In this document: one piece after another, positions 11,726 to 23,700 of the stretch
Numbering within the stretch: position 1 is the first letter of the stretch
Layout of the letters: the number at the start of each line of letters is the position of its first letter
Position numbers and translations under genes: made by a program
DNA from: Bugulina stolonifera
Lineage: Eukaryota; Bryozoa; Gymnolaemata; Cheilostomatida; Bugulidae
Reading direction: 5' to 3'
Assembly: GCA_935421135.1 (NCBI GenBank)
Contig: OW285190.1
Coordinates: 11,728,501-11,792,500, forward strand
DNA length: 64,000 nucleotides
Notes under the pieces: generated by a model
Told to the model about the DNA's origin: nothing
Databases searched by the model: none
The model's input: the letters and a program-made list of their open reading frames with translations, nothing else

Positions 11726-14725
11726 TAATAGCTTTACAGGTAGAGAAGAACTTTAGGTGGGTGCTAATTATCTACATGTATGTGGATTTCTTTACATTGT
11801 TCGCATCTAAATGGTTGTTTGCAGTGTAGCGGACAACACAGAGTGGAGTTACCAGGACTAGGGACAGGGGTTTAGTCGATCAGGAATGGGTCATAACTGT
11901 TACAGCTGCAGGGTGCTACCCTCTGCCATAGTACAGTTGTACTGGTTTTCCCATCCCACTTGCAAATGTTTTGGAGAGTTTGGAACTCTGCAAGGCTTTG
12001 ATAAAGTGCAGGGATTTACAGCATAGTACTAATTATAATTATTGATAAATTGATAGTAATATGCAGTTGTCTGTTGTTTGAATGTGTGACATGTGTGAAT
12101 GTTTCACGGAAGTACCATTGGTATTGACATCCCCCTCTAAAAGAGGACAACATGATTTTTCAAGATTTTGAAATAGCTAGGGTTCTTCAATAAGTTTATA
12201 TAAGTTATAATTATATGGTGTGACCTCTCAGCTCAATTGCCTCATCCACAAATAAAGACCTGAGGTTATGTGAAATCACGTAGTATCTTACCTAGTTTCC
12301 AAGACAGGTGAGAAACATGGAGTTATACTGCCCACTATTGTGATAATTATAATTATAATTATATTTCACAAAATATCTTGTCTTTGAATTGAACCTGTTA
12401 TACAGGCTTACCACTGCTTGTAAATAAATCATTCTTGAACTATATTATTATTATAACCATGATTGACATGTGGCTTCAGTTGTTTTGTCTGCTTTGTTTC
12501 TGCTGTTTTTGAAGGGACTAGGCTAGTGAACATTCCAAACATGTCTTCTATGCACTAAGCCTGTAAACTAACAACGTGCCAGTAAATATAACACATAATT
12601 TTTAGACATGTACATGTAGATGAAGTGCACTAGCAAATATTATAAAAAATAAGGTTTCATCTAAAGAACCAACCCATGCAGGTGCAAGAGATAATGAATA
12701 AAATCAAAACAAGGAAGCCTATGACAAATTGAATCTGCTAGATGATGCAGTGCAATAGCAATGCATTGTAACAACTCCTATTAGATTATAGCATGCTATG
12801 AGTATAGTTACATGTCATTACACTCATCTCAAGCTGTGTTCAGTAGAGGATACTTATGCTAACAATTGGTGTTGTTAGCACAATCAAAGATCCTAGTTTG
12901 GTGTTGAAATTAGTGACTTGTGAAGATAAAATTAATTGTATAATATTAATTATTTAAGCGATTTGATGGATCCGAAATCTTGTGGTCAAATTGCAAGTGA
13001 ATGAATTATTAATGATTTATAGATTGTGAACATCAACACTTTGTTTCACCAGTAGCGTTCTTTACAACTAGTTACAATTTATAAAATACCTTTACTATTA
13101 CTAATGCAGCAGGTAAGCAGTAAACACAAAAACAGGATTTAGCTTATGATTTCATGGATGACTGTAAATGTCCTTGATGTGCAAACGGCAAGGTGGAAAG
13201 ATGGATTGTAGGAAGGTGGTTGAGAAACCAACTGTAGATCCACATAAAACATTAGGGTTAGGCCTATATAATGTATATGCATTGTACTTTTATTAATTTT
13301 TTTAAGAATGAGATAAATAAAATCGCTGTCACAGTCACTGTTCTTAAGCAGGCCTAGGTAGATATTACCTGCCAATCCAAAAGTAATAGTCTACAGGCTA
13401 TAAAATTAGATAAACTATAAAATAATAATTGATATGATTAGAATTATCATAAATAATGATATCACATCCAAATATTAACTTGTAGCATTAAATTTCTTAA
13501 TATAACGTCAGTTACGTTGGCCACTTACTTTGACATACAAACTTGCTTACCTACAGTGCTGCACTATTATTTACTTACTTTTTAGTACAACATGTCTATG
13601 ACACTTACCCCTACATCTACATGTACATTTACCTACTGATATAGTTAGTAACATAAACTTTGTCAAGATGAGAGCCAGCTGAAGCCAAGTGACAGAGTCA
13701 TGTACAGAGCTGACTGCAAGCCTTGGGGTATTATAACACATTCAAATTTATGTATTTATGAAGATGTGGTACACAGGATACATTGTGACTATGGTTATGC
13801 ATACTGCCTAGTCTAATGATATGTATATAATGATGTAGTTATGTTATGTAGCATGTAAGAAAAGTAATTTATGCCTCACCTGTGTATTGTAATACTTCCT
13901 GACTGATGTTCCCTCGAGTGCTGGACAGATCTTTATGTTATACGACTGTTAGCTGTGACATTCCTCTAGTAAATACTACAATCATGTGCTTGTTTTACTA
14001 GTTAGAGCAACTTCACACAGTACTATCCATCAAGTTCTTCGTGATATAACATAATGCCGTTGTATTGTTGTGTAGTTCCCTATGACTTATTTATACAAAT
14101 TCCAATTATTGGGTTATTATATACCTGAGAGATATAATTATAATACTGCAACTCCACCCTTTAAGTGAAATATAAAATTATAGTTTCCTAATAGTAGCCA
14201 TATGTACAAACAGTACATTTTCCAAACTACCACCACCCAAACAGTCTATCCTATGATTAGTGAGGTAAGGACAGACTGCATTAGTCACAAAATATTAGAA
14301 TGTAGCATTTGTACTGTATATTACCAAATAAATGCTAGTGTTGGTAATCCATATAGATATAGGGTAGAAGGAGTTAGGCCTGCCTACAGTCACTGTCCTA
14401 ACCCAGCTAAGCTAGCCAGGAATTTATCCCACCAATCCAAACTGTCCTTGCAACTTCTAGGACTAACTTGGTTTGCCACTAGTTTTTTTCTAGGTTGTCA
14501 ATCGGCTAAGATTGAGGTTACTCTTGGCCTGTACTTTAGTTGACCAAAGCCAACCATTTGGAGCTCATTCATGCAGGCTGTTTTCCCACTGTTTGCACTC
14601 TGCAGCTTTCAATGTTCAATGCCTGTGCTCTACCAAACCACGACCAACTGGAACTGAAACAAAGCTTTGGTAGTGAAGATATACGCATGCGTCATTTGAC
14701 CATAGTCTAAATGCCACTGCTTAGC
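11726..14725. other. Spacer between inverted MITE copies
   Basis: About 3.0 kb of AT-rich DNA with no gene I can support. A foldback-like motif (CCCCTCTAAAAGAGGACAAC) lies at about 12132. Scattered short open frames (such as 14202-14543) lack motifs and splice context. Confidence 0.5.
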
Positions 14726-14729
14726 TTAA

Positions 14730-15481
14730 AGGTGGACTGTACTGAAATGTTGAGGTTATAAACTGAATGCACCATTAGAAAGCCTAGTAGCAGCTGAACC
14801 AGTTAGCACAATACCAGCTGGGCTCTATGATGTCATCATGGTACCCAGCTCTGCTAAAACTAGTGAAATACATCATTGCAGGGAGTGAATGCCAGACCAG
14901 GCATTGTGTTATTATAAACAGAAAATTTTAATTGAGATTTTACCCTTGTTGCACTAGGCATATCACAAAACGAAAAAATGGGTATGTAGAACAAATGCTA
15001 GTTAGTATTCCTAAACAACAAAAAGTACAATTTGTTGCAAAAAATTATCAAATGACTTTTGAGTTTGCAATTTGATTGGTCAATAGGCTACTTGTTTATC
15101 TCATGAATAACATGCCTACTTATTAGACTGGTGTGTTGAACATGTAGAACGTAGTACTAATAATTGCTAGCATCTGTTTTATTGAAGGAACACTGTATTT
15201 CTTATAAAACATTTGTGAGAACCCAATATTGCTTCTATATAGTGTGTCAGAGTTGAGATAATCAAAGAAGAAGTTTTGAGAATTGACATAAAACTAGGTG
15301 GAGATAACTCCTAATGCTGACATCACTATGGTTATTTTAGAAATTTTGGGGTTACTTTTTTGCAGTTTAGCATCTATTATCTACTACTAAAACAGTTTAG
15401 ATATGTTTGTATAGGTATCAAGTAATACTAACATAGTTAATTTGGTGACAAACATGCTGAAATTTTCAGTACAGTCCACCT
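14730..15481 (+). mobile_element. MITE copy B, 752 bp, TTAA target-site duplication
   Basis: Same element as copy A in the opposite orientation, flanked by TTAA at 14726-14729 and 15482-15485. Identical length (752 bp) and near-identity suggest recent activity of a non-autonomous family driven by a transposase not present in this window. Confidence 0.9.
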
Positions 15482-15485
15482 TTAA

Positions 15486-17785
15486 CATGATACAATGTAC
15501 CAGAAGGTAAGGCTAGCCATTGAGCTCTATAATTTAGCCAGCTTGTTCCATTTGGAAATGCATGCACATTACATCATAGCAAGTCCTATTCAGATGGCCA
15601 TATTACTTATTAGATGATCTATTCACTAATTCCATGAACTTTTAAGAATTTAGTAATTTAGAAGTTTGAAATTAATACAGATTAGGGCCTGTGGAATATG
15701 GGCGTTACTAGACCATTTCTGGTTAACTGATAAATTGTCTCTACTCTCCATGTATATGGGCTATATCTGTATGTGATAAGAAAGGCTACACAACGACATA
15801 CTATGTGGGTATCAGGGCGTAGTACCTCCTCCAGAATGGTAACTGATTTGGTCTCAATCTTATCGTCATTCACATCTTTATTCTTCACCAATTTGCTATT
15901 AAAAAGATAATTAATTCTACATTAATATGAATATGACTTCCCTTGACAGTAGAATATAAACAGTTAACTTCGTTATCTGTCATCGTTATCTGTCATCGTC
16001 TTGTAACCTCTGAGGTAGCTGTAGAACTGCATGCATGTTAGTTCACTAGTTGAGATTGATCCAATCAGAGTAATAATATCATTATGCAGAAACCATATTG
16101 TTCACTTAGGAGGTCCTACGTTTTACACAGTATTATCAGTAATTCAGAATAATTATGCTAGCGATGACATCAAGGCAGATGAAAACAATTTTTTATATTT
16201 TATGCAGTAGAAATAGTTTCTACTGGACTACTGTAAGTATTCAGTGATAAATCTTAAACATGTTGTTTACATCATACAATACAGAGCCTACATGGTGTCA
16301 TTATGCAAAACTGGACAACTGGACAAGGTATGTTTGGCCTTGGTAAATGCAAAGTGACTTGTCCATCCAAAGCATGAGCTCATAACTAATCTATTATGTT
16401 GAGAAACTCAAACTAAACTAATTGGCTGTGTACAACATAATATATATAAATACACAATCATGTCTGATCCTTGCTATCGATGCATCAGTTAGGGAATTAT
16501 CTTCTCTCTTCTCATGTGGTATGAGTAGCAACATGGAATACAGGTATTTATTGGGAGGAAATAACTCTATAGCATACAAAGGACTTACTATGTAGCATAG
16601 TACGTCTGCCAATAGACCACACAACGCTTATTATCTAGGAGATTATGCTTATGTTATTTCCTATAACTTGTACAAGAACATTCACATGTACAAGGTGTGC
16701 CAATAGCATTGTTATTATAGGAAATACAAATACCCTCAGATGCCGGCAAAAATAAAATATTCATTATCTACACGTATGTTGTTATACATGTATTACATGT
16801 GCCTGTATACTATATTATTACATTTATATTTTAATATTGCATTGTGTACTATATTACATTTATATTATTATATTACACTATATACTATACATGTTTTACA
16901 AAACTTGTATTCTACATGTATTACATATTACAATGTAGGCCTACATATCATTATTGTATACATGTAAATATACGTATTATAATATCATACTATTGTTAAA
17001 ATCTAGAAACTTCTAACTAGCTGGCTGCTTATGTATTAGTTTATTAGGTAATGGAATCACTTTCATTTCAGAAAAGGAACTGCTGACAACATATGACAGT
17101 GAGAAATACACTGCTGCCTATGTCCAATGCATATGTTCAGTGCATAAGCAAGGTACATAGTAGTTATACATAATTATTATATATACTGCATCTACATGCA
17201 CATGTACAATTTACATGACATGTATATTGTACCTATACAGTGGAGAGCCAATAAAAACTCTGCGTAATATTGAAACAGGTAGGTTTAGGTAGATGTCATT
17301 TCATGATGATACTTGAAAAGCATAATATAATTTAGATATTTAAGCTTCACAAGTGTATAATCAACACTACATGTATGTAGCTTAGATGGTGCCTATACTC
17401 GAGAACAAGAAACCTGTCATACAATTAATTATCAGTGTATTGTAAATCAAAAAGATAATCAAGCTTGAGCCATAAGCAAGAAAGACATGATGCTATATTA
17501 AGTTAGGGTAAAGTAACACATCTGTATGGACTAGAAAATGTACATTACCATGTATATCATAACATTATTCTTGTATCTAGACAAGCAGTAGATTTCTGAG
17601 TTTTATTACCATTATTAATATGAGTGAGTACAAGTACCGGTTTAGAAGAATTGAAAGACATAATGAGTTTTCCCAATGATCAGAATAGAAGTATTGGAAT
17701 TGGATAGAGTGGAGATATATGTATTCCCTGCATTGACCTCTGCAGCTCATGACAAGTGCACAGCATATAATGCAGACAATGATGT
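15486..17785. other. Intergenic downstream of the desaturase
   Basis: AT-rich region between MITE copy B and the desaturase stop codon. Apart from the orphan exon candidates at 15802-16634 I see no supported gene. Confidence 0.5.
15802..16634 (-). CDS. Two candidate orphan exons of an unidentified minus-strand gene
   Basis: Minus-strand segments 16634-16589 (46 nt, CCTAG acceptor, GTAAGT donor) and 15895-15802 (94 nt, TTTTTAATAG acceptor, GTATGT donor) share a compatible phase. Together they read through KRCVVYWQTYYATY into KLVKNKDVNDDKIETKS and on to EEVLRPDTHI. Good splice signals and a charged, non-repetitive reading frame argue for exons. I find no convincing flanking exons and recognise no family. 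They could belong to a decayed gene or be chance. Confidence 0.2.
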
Positions 17786-20700
17786 CTAACTGGAGTGTAG
17801 CTCTTCAAATGTGTGCTTCCAAAGCTTCCCAGAATTCTCCAGAGAGCTGCAATCAACGTAAATAAATAAGGTAGATAACATTATACATTTAGGCTGGCAC
17901 TATAGTATGTGTATATATTAGATAGCCAAAGTATAGTGTACAATGACACTACAGCAATCATGGGTGGAAGATCAAAATAGAGACCCTTCTAAGACAATAG
18001 TGAAATCACCAGTACAATACAATTACTATCCCTTTACTTTAAGTTGCCAGTCAAGTAACAGAGAACAGCAGTGAATACGAAGCAACAGAACATTCCAAAC
18101 CTTTGCCAATATGCTTATTGACCTGCGTATAGGCAGAGAGACATGGGGCGGTACTGATGATGTCACCAGATATGGGGGACAATACTACTGATGTCAATAG
18201 ATATACTAACCTAATGATATCACCAGATATGGGGGACAATACTGGTGATGTCACTAGATATATTAACCTAATGATGTCACCAGATATGGGGAGACAAAAC
18301 TGGTGATGTCACTAGATATACTAACCTGACGATGTCACTAAAAGCGGACCAGAGAGATTTGACTTTGTACTCGATTCCATGCTTGGCACAGAGTGACTGA
18401 ACAAGAGGTTTCACCTTATAGTAATTGTGCCTAGGCATCTGTGGGAACAGGCTGAAACATAACACAGGTCCATTCAGTTATGTGCACAAGTGGAGATAGA
18501 CAGCCTTGGTTCTTCATAAAAACTTTATTTGCATTTGAGTGCCCCCCCCCCACTTCACTGTCGTAATTACAAACAAATATTTAAAGCTATTAAGTCATGC
18601 TCAGTTGGAAACTAATTGTCTCACCAGGTGCCCCATTTTCAGCGTCTAACCTTACCTAAGACATTCATAACTAAAACAATAGAAACAGAATAAGGCGTGC
18701 CTATGTCATCGCTAGACCCACATTTTCCCAGCATTGAACTACAGATTCTGGGTGTAACCATTGAAAACCATCAATTATAATGTCCTGTGAAATTTTGCAA
18801 CACCGTTTACCATAGAATAATATATCATGCAAATAAAAATAAGATAGAAGAGTGAGGCATGCTACCTCTAGTACAGCGTAATGCATAGATGCTATCACTA
18901 CACTACATACATAATGGGTAGACAGTTCAGCAGTGTAGGTGACAATTATATGGGGTACTTACTGATGCTCCACCTGGAAGTTAAGGTGCCCTGTGAACCA
19001 GTCATTGAAGAAAGATTGCTCAATATTACATGTGGCTTTCAGCTACAAGATAGAACAAGTGGTTATCATTCTTAATTATTGGTTACTAAGTACATTGACC
19101 AGTGTACACATCTGATTGTATTGCATTTGTACTGCAGTATGTTGTTGTTATACATAGACAGGGAATATGCCACTGCTCTTGAATAACAGTTTAAAAACGA
19201 AAGTTTTGAAACATTTGCTTATCAATAACTGTGTAATGTCTATACATTGTATATCAATATTATTAAACAGGCCAATATAGGTTTACCATGAAATGTTACA
19301 CAAAAATTATACAGGAAGTAAATCTCGCTAACAAATTTGTGTTTATTCAATATCATAACAGTAACCTTACAGAACACGCAGACGCACGAACAATTTCCAG
19401 TATCATTTTCTGAGATCACAGTAACTAGGAGTATTCTCCTCCTGCACCCTCACCTCATATTCATACATTGGGAGCAAATGAGAAGATAAATCCAACTTTA
19501 TAATCAACATGCAAATACTTTCCTCTCAATGAGGTGGAGTTGAATAGATCAACAGAAACTTGATGCAACAAGACTGTGGGATTAGCTAAAGCTGTGTATG
19601 TAATAGAGGCACTGTAGTTATACTAGCTGGTGATGTTACTGTGTATTATAATAGTATACGTACCTAAGAGTGGTGTTACCATGTAACAGGGTACACGTAC
19701 CTGTGATGGAAGCCAGGCATTGCCAACTGGGTCTTCTCTCTCTATGGTCATTGGTATATGGTTTGACTGGGTCACCCATGTGAACCAGTGACTCTCTATT
19801 ACTCTGCATAACACAATGCTATCACATGTGAATAAGATTTCCAGGTATTAGCAACATGAGGGCATAACTCCATATTTACCACATCGGGTGGACTACTGAC
19901 GGTTTCCACAGTTGACACAAAATTAACACGAAACAAACTATGCGAGACATATGAATTCACCACTAGTGGTATAATAGTTAGTATCAACTAACAATGAAAC
20001 TCAAAGAAGAAGACAACCCCTATGTAGCCTTTATTATTGGGGGTACAAGGTAGGACAACTCTTAACTGCTTGTATTTTCAGTATTTTCTACATTAGAACA
20101 CATGTTGTATATTTCAGTGGTCATATACACCAACTACTGAATACATATAGTACAACTGACCTCATTACTTCGTAATAGACGAGAACAGCTCCGAAACTAC
20201 CAAGTATGGGTATCAGCATGAAATAAAATCTGATAAAGTAGAGGACCATAAGAAATCCTTCCTGGAAAGTAAAACAAAGGAAAATTGAAATACAAGTGCA
20301 CAGCTGACGTCTTATACAAGCTGCTGACGTCCGATAATAGCTGCATGTTTACCTACATGCATGTGTGGATAATGCATGGTGGTTACACACCAGCATGTCA
20401 ACAGAGACAACATAAAGCTACTCACCAGATAAAGTCGTCGAGTGTAGGCGTGACGAAAGTTCATAAACTGGAAGTAGACAGGAAAGAGCAGGGGAGGTCC
20501 GACTGTGCAATAAAAAGAGAGTGTATTATCAAATTAGTAGGCTATGGAGGTGCATTGGACACACTTATATAGGTCAATATGGAGCGAAGTGATTGGACAC
20601 ACAGTGTAATATAGGTCAACATGGAGCGCAGTGATTGGACACACTCATAAAGGTGAAACTTACTTAGAAAGAAATATTTGTGTTGAATTTGGTAAGGCAT

Positions 20701-23700
20701 GGACGGTTTTTTCTGAGACTTGGCCTTTTCAACCGGCATCACATCACCGACCACAAACAGCTGGTCCATCCTAACATCCGGGTCTTTACCGATCTGTACA
20801 GCATAACATAGTAATGCTATAATAATATACAATGTGTACCAAAGGAGATGGAACAGTTACCTAAATTGGTAGGAATATGTATTACTACATTGTATTTCCT
20901 GTAATAACAGCCTTACCACAGGAGTGCACACGTCTTAGATGCTTTCATTAAATTAATAGGCTGAATAACTAGACCACAACACTTCATACAAGATACCATG
21001 CATGGTAGTAGTACAGGAAATATGTATGCATGATATACTATCAGTATATATATTATATGATATACTATCAGTATATATATTATATGATATACTACCAGTA
21101 TATATTATATGATATACTATCAGTATATATTATATGATACACTGTCAGTACAATATTTGATATATACTACCAGTATATATTATAATGCATGATATACTAT
21201 CAGTATATTATATTATATGATATACCATCAGTATATATTATATGATACACTATCAATATAATATTATGATAGGTTTAATTACCACATTGGGTTTAGAGTG
21301 GTGCTGATGGTGCATATGGTTCCACCAATGAGCACACGTTCCTTTCATAAAACAGATGAGGAAGAGGTGGTAGGCTCTGTTTAGTTTATTATTCTTAAAT
21401 ACTGATAGATGTCCAGCGTCGTGCTGATTCCAGCCTAGCTGAGTCTACAAAGTGTACACCCACACTGTATACTATATACAGTAGTATACTATGTACATGT
21501 ATATTCGATATTATAGCCTGGGTTCTAGCCTTCTAAAAAAATACTTTATAATATGATAGTGATTGTGACCAGAGCCAGAGTAGGGAATCTATCAGGAACC
21601 CAGGCATTTAACCTACGCTTTATTTCAAAAATGACAGTTCCACAACAGCACATGCCCATGTCACAAGTTAGGAGTTGTCTTATCTCTAGTGCAGAGCAAG
21701 TCATGCTCAAGACTGATTTCTATATAGTTGATAGCCATATAGCAGTTCACTCCAATTAGAAGGAAAGACAACTTCAAGTTAATACCCTGAGCTGGGGACA
21801 AGACGACTCCAAAATGCTAAAAACTAGTGGCACATGGCTAACATTGAGTGAATACACAAAATATATTTGCTTATGTCGGAATGCAACCGGTCATTCTAAA
21901 CAAAGCCATAATGAATACCTAGTTGACATAAATACACTATGGCATTGTAGACTATGGCCCACCTGAGCAGCTGCGGCTAGCACGACACTAACAGTCCATG
22001 TAATCCAGTTGACTCCAAACTGACTCAATACCAGGTAACTGCCTGCCTCTAGGGCTAAGATTTGCAGCAGAAACATGGCAAAGAATACATAGCTGCTCTC
22101 AAACAGACCCTAAAATTACACAAGTTACATGGTGGAACATCCAGCCAGTCTCATCACAATAGCAACATACAATATTAACATACAGACTATTACCAACAGT
22201 GAAGCAACGGACAAGATCCCATACTTGACATGAAAGAACATCTGTATTGGGAACTATGCAGTGATTGAAATTACAGCAATTTCTCAAATACCTGTGCAGT
22301 TGAAAATGTGAAACAGTTACTGCAAATTAGAAAATTTACCATCTTTTCTACAGTTTGTCTCAGACTTTCAAAATCTTCCCTGATGTTTGCATTTGGGAGG
22401 GGCTCACTCTTCTCCAACCTACCAATAAGGAGAGGTTTGAGGAACTTGCGCACTTGGTCTATGGTGTTCCTGTGGAATGCTTTAAAGGCCTCCTATAAAC
22501 ATAAGTTATGGTTCATGACATAATATAATACATGTACACACACAATGATGGGGGGCGCAACTCTCAAACGCTAATATGAATAGTACTGTAACTGTACGGT
22601 ATGGAGAAGTTATAACACAATTATAAGCTATTATAGACTGTACAGTATACACACACATAACGCCAAGTTTTCTGCCTGGTAACTATGGGATATTTGCCTG
22701 TGTGATATGGACAACATATGTAGGATCCCACATGTGATAGATAAGTAGTAGAGGGTGTATATCGTCGGTATGAGGTACTGGAGGGACACACCGCTATCGG
22801 CAGTAAGATGGGTAATGCAAGGGAACAGAGTGGTAGATCAGGCAGCATTATACTCAGTGTATCGCTAGTATATCAGCTGTCACTGAATGTGATTCTGTTA
22901 TTGATAGTGTGGCAGATTATACGCATTCAATCTGAGATCGATGATCTAACAGTGACAGCATCTGATATAGCAGACAGGAGAGTTCACCAGGTGAGTAGGT
23001 AGCAGACACTAGTGTGAATATAAAAGTAGTGTGACATAGAAAGCACCAGTGAAATCAATTGAGCATTGATAACGTCATTAATAATTAACATTTTTTGAAG
23101 AGTTCAAACAAGTTGAATGAAACAGACGCCAGACACAAATACAACAGCTCTGCAGGGAATAAATCACAACAACCATACCTAGTCGGACCTCAAGTACAGC
23201 GTGTGAAGAGAGAGGTGATTAGCAACCCTAACCAGTGGTTCGTTAGACATGGTGTCCCAGGTTTAGATGGTAAAGATGGAAATCCTGGTGTTCAGGTAAC
23301 ACATACATATATACAAACAGTAGATCAATGTGGTGTGATACTAAAGTTGGAGACCAACATTGTCAAAGTACGAAGTTGCATAGCCTTAGGTTTAGACTAT
23401 TTACTCGTACAGGTACAGCACATCACGTTGTTGACTATTGCAGGGGCCACCGGGACCTCCAGGACCAGACGCAAGAAATATTCAAGATGTAGCTGACTAC
23501 GTGGAAAACAAGATAAAGAAGACTGCTGCACAGGGTAGGCCAGACACATATCTAAGCCTACAAGTCATGCACTTGTACTATGGCTTTTATTCTTATTCAG
23601 TTTATCAAAATTTATCTGTAAAATCCTGAATACAAAGTTGACATAACAGTTTAAGCTGTTCTACTGATAATCCCAACAGTACCATAGAATGTGTATCCAA

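Noticed and set aside
14202..14543. 113-aa plus-strand frame between the MITE copies
   Set aside because: No motif, no splice or promoter context; composition typical of chance frames here.
17072..17151. Plus-strand exon-like segment with TTTCATTTCAG acceptor and open frame KELLTTYDSEKYTAAYVQC
   Set aside because: No neighbouring exon in phase could be found and no family was recognised; too short to support alone.
21516..21605. Small inverted repeat GCCTGGGTTC/GAACCCAGGC in desaturase intron 4
   Set aside because: Arms of only about 10-12 bp around a 65-bp centre, single occurrence seen; insufficient to call an element.
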